The notes below the pieces were generated by a model. The model did not search any database. It saw nothing but the letters and a program-made list of their open reading frames with translations, and was not told the origin of the DNA. Below are positions 48,934-61,131 of a stretch of 64,000 nt of DNA, piece after piece (the stretch's first letter is position 1; every line of letters starts with the position of its first letter). The position numbers and the translations under genes were made by a program. The DNA comes from Panax quinquefolius (taxonomy: Eukaryota > Streptophyta > Magnoliopsida > Apiales > Araliaceae). The stretch covers positions 46,787 through 110,786 of the forward strand of contig JAINUW010000256.1 of assembly GCA_020205615.1 (NCBI GenBank), in the 5' to 3' direction.

Positions 48934-49640
48934 TTGAGAATAGTTCTCATAGTGAAAAAGCTATCTTATGTCCTTAATACGCCTATCCTCGCAATGGTTG
49001 CGCATAATGCCTCCGAGGAAGAGATTGCTACTTTTAGAAAGTGGCAAGATGATGCATATTGGCTCAACGCATCATGCTCAGATCCACGAGTAACGAAGCT
49101 TCAGCCACAAGATGAAACTATGGATGCTCCTACTATATTCCCCGCACATCAAGTAGTCGATGGTGAGGAAAGTAGGACCGATAGATATCGACATTCAAGG
49201 AGCTCTTCCGATCTAGAACGGCCAATGGCACTATAAGATGCATAAAAAGTTCTTAACATAATCAATTTGATTGATCAATTAGACAACCGGTTTTGTCATG
49301 GATGGAGAGTTGAGCCAAGATTTGATCTCGCACTCACTCCCTGACTTCTTTTCACAATTGTTGTGAATTTTTCATATGAACAAGCTAGATATCGCCTTTC
49401 ACGATTTGCTTAACATGTTGAAAAATGTCGAGAGTCACTTTCCAACCAAGAAAGATCAAGTCTTACCGGTAGGGGCCAAAGGATCTTCCTCAAAAGAAGA
49501 ACGATTCAAAGAAGGTAAATAGAAAGGCATAAACAAAGGATAATAAGAACAAAACCGACACGGATAAAGAAAGGAGTTTGCTTCCACCGCAATAAGCCCT
49601 CGACATCGGAAAGAAATCATGAGAAGCATCTTTGCAGAGG
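48934..49640 (+). pseudogene. C Gag, broken
   Basis: An open 100-codon part begins MRIVLIVKKLSYVLNTPIL, then has ASEEEIATFRKWQDDA and ESRTDRYRHS. This is the copia Gag (UBN2-type) pattern. Beyond the stop at 49236, other frames continue with NLIDQLDN, VNFSYEQ and a lysine-rich spacer, and the zinc knuckle is reduced to CFHRNK-like traces at 49580-49610. The Gag start proper is not clear. Confidence 0.7.
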
Positions 49641-49714
49641 CTAACCAAAGAAGCTTAGTGAAGTTTTTGCTATAAATACGCTTTTGTTCATGATTAAAAT
49701 AAATTTTTCTTTAA

Positions 49715-50080
49715 GTCAAGGTTCTACTGGGTATTGGATACCGATTTTGGTTATCATAAATATAGATTTATGAAGGGACCAAGCAGTAAGTAGAAAGCTA
49801 AACAAATATAAGTAATCCTACGTGTGGAAATGAAGCAAAGGTTGCCATACATTAGCCATAGAAACTTATAGTTTAGCAATGCTACCACGGCAAATCTATT
49901 AAGTCAATAAGTTGTTATCAGATTCCAGCTTCTTGTTAAAAATATTATTTCCATTTTATTGTTGGACAATGAAAATTTTGGTATTATAATTAAGAACAAT
50001 TGTTGTTCTATTTATAATAATAATGTTTTCAGATAGAATCGAATATTACTTAATAAATTTTGTATACTGATTTTACATGA
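49715..50080 (+). pseudogene. C protease region, broken
   Basis: Traces of the copia protease are readable in mixed frames: STGYW (from STxWVLDTG), KNIIS and IIKNNCCSIYNNNVF. The Asp of the active site falls in a shifted frame. Confidence 0.5.
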
Positions 50081-50099
50081 AAATAATTTTGCATATCGA

Positions 50100-50780
50100 A
50101 CAAATTAGTATAAGAAAAGGAGATGATCATTCAAAGAGTCGAATGTGTGTATTTGTCGAATACAAGTGTGAATTATTCGAAAGGTTCAAAGAATTCGTAA
50201 TGAAACAAATTGGCAAGTATTAAGATTCTTCGATTAGATCAAGGAATAAATACTTGTGCAATAAGTTTCTAGATCATCTCAAATGGTTTTCTCATAATGG
50301 ACATCCTCCCGACACGTAATAATCGATCGATGTATCCGAAAGGAAAAATCGCACTATTGGACATGGTGCTATCCATAATGATTTTACCGACATTCCAAAG
50401 ATCCTTCTGTGGATAATGTCCTAGAAATGGTCGACATCTACTTAAAAAGGTAACCTCAAAATCCGCCCCAAGACTCCATAAAAGTTATGGATGTGGAGGA
50501 TTCCTAATCTTAAGTATGTTAAGATAAAGGGTTGTCCAACTTATGTGAAAAGGTTTCAAAGGATAAGTTTGGGACAAGATTCGACAAGTACGATTTGTGG
50601 GACATCCTAAAGTAAGTTTAGGTATATGTTCTATAATCCTACTTAGCAAAAGGTGTTTGTTTATAAACACGCCTTCTAAGATAAAGGTGTTTATCATTCA
50701 AGGGCTAGTGGAGGAGGATAATAGATCTTCAAGAGTTCAAGAACCACAAAACACTATAAGTCAAATAAGAGGAACCTCAG
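50100..50780 (+). pseudogene. C integrase, broken
   Basis: RFKEF, RLDQGNKYL (from the R-S-D-x-G-x-E-Y/F block), ERKNRTI-like, NPPQDSIK-like, RIPNLKYVK, YVKRFQRI and a GHPKVSLG segment are found in order. These are the core and C-terminal signatures of copia integrase. Many frame changes are needed to follow it. Confidence 0.7.
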
Positions 50781-50889
50781 AGATGTAATTCCTATTGCAT
50801 CACAACCTAATCAGAATCGAATAGTATCAAGATACCTAGAGGAGGTATGGATTCATCATGGATGATGATGATGAGGTACACATCATAAG

Positions 50890-51900
50890 AAGATGATGAT
50901 CCAGCTTACATACGAAGAAGATGATCGTGAGAAATGGATCAAGCAAGTTGGAACATATTTTTTGATGAGGCAATCAAAAGAGTTTGATTTTATCAAAATA
51001 AGAATGAACCTAGTGTGTACAAAAGGGTCAAGGGAGCATCGTGACATTCCTAATATTATATGTCGATATACTACTTGATAAGGAATGACATACCAATGCT
51101 ACAATCAAGAAAGATAAAGTTGTTTCAAACATTCCTCCATGAATGATTTGGGAAGAGTATCTTAATTGGGGATATAAATCTATATAGATAGATTTAAGAG
51201 GATGCTCGACTTAACCCAAGGAACGATATTCATTTGATGCTAAAGTCGCTTAGCATGGCAAACTCCAAGAGATGTCTCATGTCGATGAGCTATGGAGTGT
51301 ATCTCTTAATAGTCCCCACAGACACTCAAAAAAGAGAGGTCGCATGAGTGACAATCATGTATGCAATGAAATATACGAGACCGATGTCGATCACCATATT
51401 TGGAGAAGTTCACTACGAAGTCGCTGAAAACATCTTAAAGTGCTTAACCCAAGACTAAGGATGTGATCATATTCATGGTGGGTCTAAATTAAAACCAGAG
51501 GGCTTTAATGCACTCAAGTTTTTCGCATGCACTCAAGATGATGTAAAATCCACTTTAAGGTAAAAGGTTATCTCGAATAAAAGGTGCAAAGTTGAATCGA
51601 AAGGTTCCAAACAAAGAAAGAGTTGCCGGTTTAGTGATAAAGACAAAGTATATAGCTATAAATGAAGTCGCAAGTTGATTGTTTGGATTAAAAGTTCATT
51701 ACGTAACCAGAATAGTTCCTAAGTCTCATCTTCGATCTAAACATGTGTCAGGGCACTTTCATTTGATTATTGTAATCATCGAAAGATGGGAAATCACTAT
51801 GTAGATAGTGGACTCTCAAGAACAACATTACATATCCATTAACTAAAGCTTATCCCAATGCCAGGATAATCGCCACTTAGAGAAGAAGAGTATAAGATAC
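50890..51900 (+). pseudogene. C reverse transcriptase/RNase H, broken and shortened
   Basis: EDDREKWIKQVGTYF opens the RT region. LYVDIL (from the YVDD catalytic block) lies at about 51055-51080, FKRMLDLTQG near 51190-51220, SKLKPEGF-like at 51485-51510, KQRKSC and TKYIAINEVAS in the RNase H part (51620-51680), and DRHLEKK/RYH-like near the end. Order and motifs fit Ty1/copia. The palm region before YVDD is largely deleted. Confidence 0.7.
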
Positions 51901-51924
51901 CACGACGATATCGGGCTTTAGTGC

Positions 51925-51934
51925 AAGTGGGAGA
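51925..51934 (+). other. Polypurine tract of C
   Basis: AAGTGGGAGA immediately precedes the 3' LTR start TTGAAAGTAG, the usual copia arrangement. Confidence 0.85.
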
Positions 51935-51935
51935 T

Positions 51936-53777
51936 TGAAAGTAGTATGCACACAAGCCAATCATGTTTGATGATAAAGCATATACTTTTCAGAATAATCT
52001 TATTCATTTATTAATAAAAAGTATTAATTTATTAAAGGCTTTTAATTATCTACACGATGTTTTTATAATATGTGATAAACCCATAGTTTTAAGCAATGCT
52101 TTTAGAATAATGATGATGATCATTCTAATGAGATCTAAATTTTAGAAAGCTTAAAACTAAAATAGTTCCCAATCATCGATTACTAAATCGGGGATTAGTG
52201 AATCCTGATAGATTGGTACATACGCTGTTTGCTTCATCGATGAGGATGATCGATCTCACGATCATTTGTGTGGAGACACTAAAGCAAGTATGTAGGTGCT
52301 TATTAGAGAATAAGTTCATCGAACGTGGCTCGCTAAGGAATACCTAATGGAGTTTTATTTCACTCGTCAATAGGAATTCTCAGAGTGATAGTAAAGACAA
52401 GTAATCCTCGACTCGAGATCATCATAAGATTCGTGTATGATGAGTTATACTTGACTTATTCCTTAAGACCCTTAGGTATATCAAAGGGTATGCTTGGGTA
52501 TAATAAGTTGTACATGGAGATAATGTATGATCAATAAAGAATCTACCACTTCTAATAAAAGAAGAGAAATGTCCTATGTGATTCGATAAATGACAACCAA
52601 AGAGTCCTCGGGTTAAGGCGTAATGAAATTAGAAAGGAGTTTCTAATTTGCATTATTTCGAGTCAGTGCATTTAAGATCGAAATACATATAATTAATAAA
52701 ATAAGACTCGACAAAGAATTCCATGCCTTATATTTAATCGGGACATCAGATGGTGGAAGGATTGAATCAGACAAGAACTATTTACTCAAAGGTTCTTTAA
52801 TGATTAATGTTGAAATCTATATTATCCGGAAAGTCGCTGATCGCTAGGAGGCTTATCCCTATCAGAGAATAAATATTATTTATTTAAATAAATTAATTGT
52901 TTAATTTATTTATTTAAATAAGATTAGAATTGTTCTAATTGATTTATTCACAACCTGCTTAATACGGAGAACCTAAAGGGTCACACCATAAAAGGAAGAA
53001 TAATTATTTAAGAAGTTAATGGCATAATCGTAATAATATAGTTATGTATATTTAATTTAATCTATGGTGATAGAATAAATTAAATAGCTTAATATTTATT
53101 ATTTAATATTTTAGAAATATTAAATATAAATTAATAAGAGGAGTCTTATTAATATTATTACAATTATTATTATTTTAATTTCTAAAAGAGTTTAGGAATT
53201 AATTTAATATAAGTATTTCATTTATTCCTAATAAGATTAGAAGGAAAATTAGTTAAAGGAGTTTAATTAATTATCCCTAATAAGATTAGGGAGCTTAATT
53301 AATTAAAAGAATTTAATTAATTAAATAAAACCCAATTCCTTAATTGTTAAGGTGGGTTGCCCACATCTATAAATAAGAGGAGTCTTATTACGGTGGTGGG
53401 GTTGTCATTGATTTCACACATAACGTAATAATTCCAATTGTTGAGAGAGTACGCCTTTTCTATGTAGATAGAAAAACTAGGTTCGAGCCAAACACCCTTC
53501 TTCTTCAATTTTCTTCTTCCTCGTGGATCACCTCAGAGGCCAAACACACTGGGTGGCTAACGCCGATCAAAGGAAGGAACCAAACCCCCATGGATTCAAG
53601 TCGAACGCGAAAAGGATTTCGAGGTGAACTTGCACCGAGGAAGCTCGATCTTCAAGGGTATGATTTATTCTTTATCTTTTCGCTTAATTAATAATCATGC
53701 ATAAAGGGTGATCCGTATATGGTTTGTAAAAATTTTTAAACTCGATTTTACACGCTTCCGCATTTTTTTTGCAATTT
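51936..53777 (+). repeat. C 3' LTR, 3' end cut
   Basis: Matches the 5' LTR; it includes the uninterrupted site into which E3 inserted in the other copy (52065-52075). TATA box 53368-53375. It breaks off at TTGCAATTT, where B2 coding sequence begins. Confidence 0.85.
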
Positions 53778-55187
53778 ATGTAACGAAAGTTTCTCCTAAC
53801 GGAGTTTCAACAGATAAGTCAAAGTCTAATTTCTCCTGAGTCAAGTTTAAACGCTGAGCACAAGCAGAGAGATAAATGAATGGGTAGAACCCAGATCAAT
53901 AAGGTATAAACTTCGCAAGAATTTATAATTAACTAACCCGTGATAACTTCGCTTCAAGTTCCTCGTGATTTTCGAAGTCACAACAAACGCTTCTTCCAAG
54001 AACCGATGACTTTGACTTTTCTCGGGACAAAGCCTTTTCGAGTCACCATCCCTCATTGGACTGGGTTTCGCTTACAGCATAATCTCGAGCGATATGACCT
54101 TCTTTTCCACAATTATAACATACCTTGAACTGTTCAGGAACAGCTTGAATCGATATGTCCTCTTCTCCGTGATTTATAAGATATGACCGGTGGTCGCTTT
54201 TCTCCTCCTCTAAAATAATTGTCTTTGATCGGTGCCGACGCCTTCAGATTGTCATTGTTAAATCTTCTCTTTTAAAATCTCCTCCCGACTTATTTCTTCT
54301 ATTATCACTGGCTATGATTACCACCCAAGTGGTTACGTCTTTTTTCCGTATGATTCTTTCTCCACCGGTTATCATTATTTCGACGATCGCTATCACCGGT
54401 ACGATATCATCGAGTTGTTGGGGTATTCTTCAATTGACCGTACTCATTATCTCGCCTAATAATCGAGCCCTATTTACAACATCCTAATATAAAGAAAGTT
54501 TTATGAGAAATGAGATATCGACGTATTTCGAAGTTTCAAACTCTCGCAGAAACATCCGCGCCATTCGCTCCTCATTCTCAACCAAATGAGGTGCAAACTC
54601 GATAACTCCGCAAACTTAGCTTCGATCGAGACACCGCCATGTTGTTTTGTTCTAATCTAATAAACTCTACCTCCTTCATATGATTTAATACTTTCGTGAA
54701 AGTACTTGTCATTGAATAGCTTTCAAACTTCTCCCAAGACATGCCGAAAGTGGTCGGAGTCGAGTACGCTTACGTATTCCCACCAAGAATCGCCTTTCCA
54801 CTTTAACATAAAGGTGGCGAATGGAACCTTTGTTCTCTCGAAGCATCCCAAGACATCAAATATCTTGGTAATTTGCTTTATCCACGCTCCGCCGTGAAGT
54901 GGTTCTCGCTTTCCAAAAAACTCGTGGTCCTAACTCCTCGAATCGCTTGTCGTGACAATCCGTGAATTGCTATCATTTCCACCAGATTTTGAACACGAAG
55001 TCTCCCTCGCTTCGATTTTTGCATGAATCTAGAAAGCTTCTAAACATCCCATCATTCATCATCTCGCTCGGCAGTGTTGTTGTTCACAGGAGGAACATTG
55101 CATGCCTGTCATACGTTTCTCCTCGTCAGTGATTAAAGGTGTCTCCACTGGTCTCATTTACTCCATCGTTAACATTCTCAACCGACA
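53778..55187 (-). pseudogene. B2 Gag and protease start, broken
   Basis: From the ATG at 55187 the minus strand starts MSVENVNDGVNETSGD. Capsid segments follow in several frames, including MSWEKFES and KVLNHMKEVEFIR near 54720-54660. The zinc knuckle CYNCGKEGHIARDY (54115-54075) has Tyr where the last Cys should be. The protease motif DLGSTHSFIS follows (about 53895-53866), then coding like QRLNLTQEKLDFDLSVETPL. The copy ends abruptly at the C LTR. It is the most readable Gag-protease of the nest and the likely type of activity that could have moved family A. Confidence 0.75.
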
Positions 55188-55344
55188 TTCTCAAACATCG
55201 CTTATAAAACAAAGGTTAATTAAACAAATTAACATATCACATAATATCCCTATATTACGACCAACCAACAAATAAGCTTAGTAGACACACTAGCCAAGGA
55301 TTTACCTGCCTCTCCTCCTAGTTCTATTCCCCGATCTCCGCCAG

Positions 55345-55373
55345 AGATCATATCCCTAAGCTCGATACCAATC
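55345..55373 (-). other. Primer-binding site of B2
   Basis: On the minus strand the LTR end GGGGGCGTCAG is followed by ATTGGTATCGAGCTTAGGG. Confidence 0.65.
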
Positions 55374-58100
55374 TGACGCCCCCAAAATAGGTATACATCC
55401 ACCCATTCCGAGTCGCCAAATACATGGTATGTAAACAACTACAACTTTATTAATACAATTGTCGTGCAAAATATAACAACATATAAATGTGAGTTTAAAT
55501 ACAAATATTGTCTTCTAGATAATATCCACACTCAAATAAGTCCTCATTATAATTATTGATACACTATTTTACAAAATAGTGAGGACTACTAAAACAATCC
55601 TTTCTAGAACCATCACTCCACACCCGACTAATTCCCTCGCTATATTCTCGCCTCCTGAGAAGAAAAATGGAACAAAAAGGAAAAGGGTGAGCTCAACTAG
55701 CCCAGTAAAGAATATTATGACTAAGATAATATACAACAAATTATCATTAGTCTTCAACAGGGAAAAATCTGATAGAATACAATAGACAACAAGTTTTAGA
55801 TCAATATTCGCACTGAAACAATAATTCATTAGAAGAGTTAAGTAGAGAATGAAATCTACTATCATCTATGAATTTAAAAGTCCATCATCGATATTTTATC
55901 CCTCGTAACATCAATCAATATACATCTTGAATCAAATATTCATCTTTTGCACTACAAAGCCAAAGATATCATTCATGTTCATCTCAACACTGCTCATGTA
56001 CCACGGCCATCGTCATGTTCATCTAAACACTGCTCATCTTTGCACCACTTAGCCAAAGATATTCATCATAAAATCATTCATCTTTGCACTACGTGCCAAA
56101 GATATTCAATAATATCATCATTTAGGACCGAGGATGATGAAAAATATTTTAAAGAAAACGAATCCAAAGGAAACAAAAGAATAAATATTAAGGATTCGTG
56201 ATTTTACTTTGTTTTATCCAAGTTCAAAAATACTTCATAAGTAATCATAGTGGAGTAAAATTCAAGAATGAAGATCAAAAACATGGATACAATCAAAGAT
56301 AGTATCCATAATAGATAATCTTGGACAAAAAAAAGAAAATTTAATTTTTTCGTGAATAGTGTCGATTCGTGAATAGTGTCAGATACGTGAATAAGGCCAG
56401 ATACGTGAATAGTAACTCCTACACCAAAAGATAGAAATTTCACAAAAAATCATCACGCTCATCTTGAATAGTACTCGTGAATAAGAACTTTGAATAAGAA
56501 TCGTGAATAAGAACTCATGAATAAGTAACTCGTGAATAAAAAGTTCCAAATTTCAAGTTCTAAAAATTTTTCTCAAAGATAATGATATTGAAAGAAATAA
56601 TATCATCTTATAATTAATAATAACATCCCTTACCACAAAAAGAAAAAGTTCCAAATGAATGATAAAAAATTCGTAACTAATATTTACCAAAATACTCAAG
56701 AATAATGATATAGAGAGAGAAAATATCAGCTTCGTGTGATTTTCAATTCTAACCCAAGACACCTATTTATAGAAAACGCTCTAAGAGAATCAGAACACCA
56801 AAGCGTAAAATTTAATAAAATATAATATATATATTAATTTTCTTAGCCCACCTTTAGACATCTGATTTCAAATACTCATACTAAATATACTAAAATACAA
56901 AACACAAAAACGTTTTTCTAAGAAAAAAAGAGAAAACAAAATCAATTATTTTCGAACTTCTAACTTCAATAATTCATAATAAATAGCCCTTTTATCAGTA
57001 AAAATTCAAACCTAATAGGAAATTCAATTTCTACAATTTATAGAAGAAAGTTTTTCCAAATTCCAAACAAAAATTGAAAATCCACATATATACGATTTTA
57101 ATATAATCAAATTTCAATAATAAATGGGGTCCACCAACAAAACATGTTTTTAAACATTTATTGCAACAAAAATATACTTTCCTCCTCATATACTCATATA
57201 TCCCACATTCATTGTAAAATATCACCATTATTATATTATTATATAATAATAATAAAATATTATTTTATCGTAAAAGATAAAATATCAATTTTTAAACAAT
57301 TGTCACTTTAAAAATTTCTCCATCTATATCCACATAAAATCAATATTTTTCTCATCATATAAATCAATAATTAATTATTCACAAATAATATTACAGAATC
57401 ACAAGATCGGCAACTGTGCCGCTCCTCAGAAAGAGGGGCTTTCCAATAAGGATTTCTCCTTCATCGGGCGCCGCAATTAGGTGACCAAACCTCTCCTGTA
57501 TGTAACTTTCTAGACATCGCCAATAATGTTATCTAATAATATTATTCAGATAATATGAATTATTGTTCGATAATGGAAAATAATCGTAGAAAGTGACAAT
57601 TATCAAACAACAAGAATAATATAAAATATCAACGCAAAGAATTATTGAATCAATAAAATAAAATATCGAACAAGAATTATCGTAATAATTATCGAGTAGT
57701 GCTTTTTACGTAAGAATCAATAATCGTGCAATACTGCGTTATGCCATCGCTCAACAACGCCAGACATCGTGTTTTAACCAACCGGTATTCCAACAAGATT
57801 AATTCAGAATAACTACGCCGTTATTTATAAACAACTTATACTTGCGCTTTCTTCATCCAATCGCTCACTATGGGGCCCACACAAGGTCGCACCGTCGCAT
57901 TTAATATTCCTCGACAAAGAATTTAATATTCCACCACCAAACTAATATTCCCCACAACAATGAATATTTTATAACCACTTGCTTATTCAAATATTTATGA
58001 TTTTACCCATAACTAACCACATTAATCAAATCAACCCTTACTATTTCAAAATAATAAATAGAGAAATTAAATTTTATTTATAAAAAGTTGGGGTCTTAAG
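55374..58100 (-). repeat. B2 5' LTR, uninterrupted
   Basis: A 2.73-kb LTR; plus-strand ends CTGACGCCCCCAAAATAGG and GTTGGGGTCTTAA. It includes GCCAAAGATATTCA units (55950-56110), a CGTGAATAGT minisatellite (56350-56540) and a TATA box at 56764-56771 (minus strand). It shows the empty target site of E1 at 57823-57840. Confidence 0.8.
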
Positions 58101-58629
58101 GTAGAGTTTTTAAATAATATATATAACAAATCGAGACAAATCTCAAATCTCAAATTCAAATTAAATTATATTTAAAGTTTTCTCGATTTTAAACTGTGAT
58201 TAACCATTGATTATGTGATAAATGCCTAGAATTTTGGACCGTCGAGATAAAATCGGGTTTAAAACAATTCGAGATTAGTCGAGTTTAAACTCCACTTGTT
58301 TTAGTAATATGTTTAACTCAAATTTATTACACAAATTCTTAATCGGGTCGGGTCGGGCTCACTTAATCGTTACCAAACAAAATGAAAATGGAATAATCTC
58401 CGAGCGCGTCCTCTCCAGTCTCCACCCGGTCAGCCGTCAGAAGGTGTGAACTACTTTCCCTTGCTGACTTTCTCACTTCAAAGAAATTGGTCTATTGCAA
58501 GAAGAGGAGATCTAGCTTCTCATCTTTCTCTCAGCTCCAGCTCCAAATTAACCAGTAAACCTGCCTTTCACCTACACTCTTCACACTTCATATTATATTC
58601 GTATAGAGAAATTTCGTCGGACTCCATTA
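58101..58629. other. Upstream region and 5' leader of the p24 gene
   Basis: AT-rich sequence gives way to a C/T-rich leader (CTCTCCAGTCTCCACCCGG near 58411-58430) typical of plant 5' UTRs. No convincing TATA box was found. The B2 LTR ends about 530 bp before the start codon. Confidence 0.4.
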
Positions 58630-59081
58630 ATGGCTAGAGGAGTCAAAGCTAAAGCTCGCTCCGAGTTCATTCTGAGTCTTGTATCCATATATCTCCTCAT
58701 AAATATTAATATTGGCGAAGCAATCTGGTTAGAGGTACCGAGTTCAGGGACAAAGTGTGTTTCGGAGGATATAAAGCAGAATATTGTAGTAATTGCTGAT
58801 TTCTCCGTCATAAATGATGCCAATCATCCTGAGACCGTCCCAAACATCTCTGCCAGAGTAAGTCAAAACTCAAAACTATTTCATTTTGTATTCCCTACAT
58901 TAGGGGATTTGTTCATTTCTGCTAATAATGATGCATTTGTGAGTTTGTATATTGACTTGATTTTCGTTCACTATTTAAAGGTATTGTGAATCAACTCCAG
59001 ATTTAGCCCTAACCTTGAATAGATCTTAGAGGGGGGAATAGTTTGCACAGATTAGGTCACTCGGGCAATGTTTGTTTGTAC

Positions 59082-59102
59082 TATATATATATATATATAT
59101 AT
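59082..59102. repeat. (TA)n microsatellite
   Basis: About ten TA units in the first intron of the p24 gene, just before the probable LTR at 59103. Confidence 0.85.
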
Positions 59103-59916
59103 TGTTGGAAATGGGTTTGACAAAATAAATATTAAAGCATTTTGAAGCTTAATTTAATGTGGGACCCACACTCCGGAAATGTCGGGTTCATACACCAATG
59201 CGTTCTCCTCCACGAGGAGTATAACGTGGTATATTTATGTGTTCAAATCCATTAAGAATTGAATGATAAAATTGACTCAAAGTCACCTACTTGAAATGTT
59301 GTAAATTGCAAAAGTCCATATAGGTCGAAGAGAAAAATGAAGAACATATATATGGGATGTTTGCTTAATGGGAAGGCCCCAAGGGCACCCCACTTTATGA
59401 AGGAGAGGACCTAGCCAAGGTTTGGTTCAAACCCATGTATTTGTCAGGTCGGTCGGCCCGGCCTGTGTGGGTGGGTGGGTCAGTCGGGATATATATATTT
59501 TTGGACAAAATCATTTTAATGTTTTATCGATTTTGTTAAAGTGATTATCATGATACTACGTAGTTTTTTCCCGCTTCCGATTCTGTTCTTTTCTTCTAGT
59601 TCTGCGCTTTTTGAGTATATTTTTGTTCGTCTCCTTTCTGCGTTTAAGGCATCGCTCTTCCATTCATTCCCTTAATTTATATGAATAACAACATCATAAC
59701 ATCTCGATAAGGTTCGAAAGTGCGAACATAGAATTTGCGTTTCGAAAAATTCTTAATGTTGAAGTGCTACTAATTAAGAATTGTAAATCCGTTTTATCTT
59801 GGGAAGCAATTATTCAATAAATCTTTTAGCACCAGTGAGGGAATAAATTTGCTTTAAGGAGATTTTGTGAATTCAAAGTACTCGGATTTATCTGTTTTCT
59901 ATTTCCAGAATCTAAC
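59103..59916 (+). repeat. Probable solo copia LTR in the p24 intron
   Basis: It starts TGTTGGAAATGGG and ends near ATTTCCAGAATCTAAC. Such ends are usual for Ty1/copia LTRs, with an inverted TGTTGGAAA / TTTCCA relation. Typical LTR sequence lies between (AATGTGGGACCCACACTCC, GTTCTTTTCTTC). No internal region or second LTR follows. The terminal CA is not present as expected, so the right edge is uncertain. Confidence 0.45.
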
Positions 59917-60014
59917 TTCTTTTTCAAGCAAGTACAATACATTTTGTTTTTCCAAATCTGATTTATTTAAGCGTATTTATTATATTTATATATTAAATAT
60001 TACTATACATACAG

Positions 60015-60017
<3 letters not shown>

Positions 60018-60074
<57 letters not shown>

Positions 60075-60075
60075 T
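60018..60075. repeat. (CA)n(TA)n compound microsatellite
   Basis: About 19 CA units followed by about 9 TA units in the p24 intron. Confidence 0.9.
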
Positions 60076-60370
60076 ATCACTGTCCCATGATTTGTCCGTT
60101 ATTTAAGGGACTATTTGTGATCTTTTTTAATGTCATTTGATACCTCAAAAGGGATATATAATACCATCTTTTCATCTGAGATTATAATCCATAATAAACT
60201 TAACTTAGAAATGACAAAACATAGGGGGATTAAATAACAGACTAATCATGGGCAAAATAGTCCAAAGTGCTTAAAATTATTATAAATAGTTATGTCCCAC
60301 GTCACGACGTATCGACAAAAATCCTCTCTATTTCAGGATCCAGATTTAAAATGTGTTGGAATATGACATC

Positions 60371-61123
60371 CAATGTTCTAAAAGGCAAGAGGCGGGAGGC
60401 GGGCGGCCGAGGGCGTAGGCGGGGCCTGGGAGCGTAGGCGGGATTTTTTTTATTTTAAACTAATTTTAATATTTTATCTTACATTTATCCAAATAAAACA
60501 ATAATATAAAGCAAAACAATCTATAATAAAGATAATAAAGGCATTTGCTTAAAGTTCAAACATATATCCATATTGCTAATGTCAAAATTCAAACACAAAC
60601 ATGCAATTGTTCAAAGTTCAAACATATTTTTAACATTATTAATTTTATTCATAAACAAGATTGCTATTAAATAATAAAATTTAAAATTTCAAGAATTTAA
60701 TTCAATATTAAAACTTAAGAAACTAAACATAAATTTAAGAATTATGTTAAATTAAACCAAATATTACAAATGTATCATCATTTATATAATTTGAAGTTGG
60801 TACAGTTCAAGAAATTACAACTATAATAAAATTATCTATTTTGACTTGATATTGTTCATTTATTGTTGTGATTTGATATGCTACAACCTATTATGAATAT
60901 GATAAATCATTAGAAAATAAATATATCAAGATCCGGTTTGGATAGTTATTAAAATAAAAAACATCTCACTTTAGACCTCGCCTAATTTCCTAGAGGAATT
61001 TTTGCCGTCTTAGGCTTGGTGAGGCGCCAGAGGTGCCCTAGCGCTTAGGCGAGGCGCCAATGGGGAGCCTAGCGCCTAGGCGAGGCGCCAAGGGGGGCCT
61101 AGACGGAGATTTTTAAAATACTG
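60371..61123. mobile_element. Non-autonomous hAT-like element, copy 2
   Basis: It is an inverted copy of 2666-3391. Ends: CAATGTTCTAAAAGG left, and CAGTATTTTAAAAATC for the right end reverse-complemented. The flanking 8 bp are ATGACATC (60363-60370) and GTGACATC (61124-61131), a 7/8 match fitting a hAT target duplication. The right subterminal region carries several AGGCGAGGCGCCA-type repeats (61015-61095). No coding region. Confidence 0.75.
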
Positions 61124-61131
61124 GTGACATC

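Noticed and set aside
54706..54897. Plus-strand 63-codon open frame (and 53940-54128)
   Set aside because: These are antisense of B2 Gag, which reads on the minus strand with the zinc knuckle and protease motifs.
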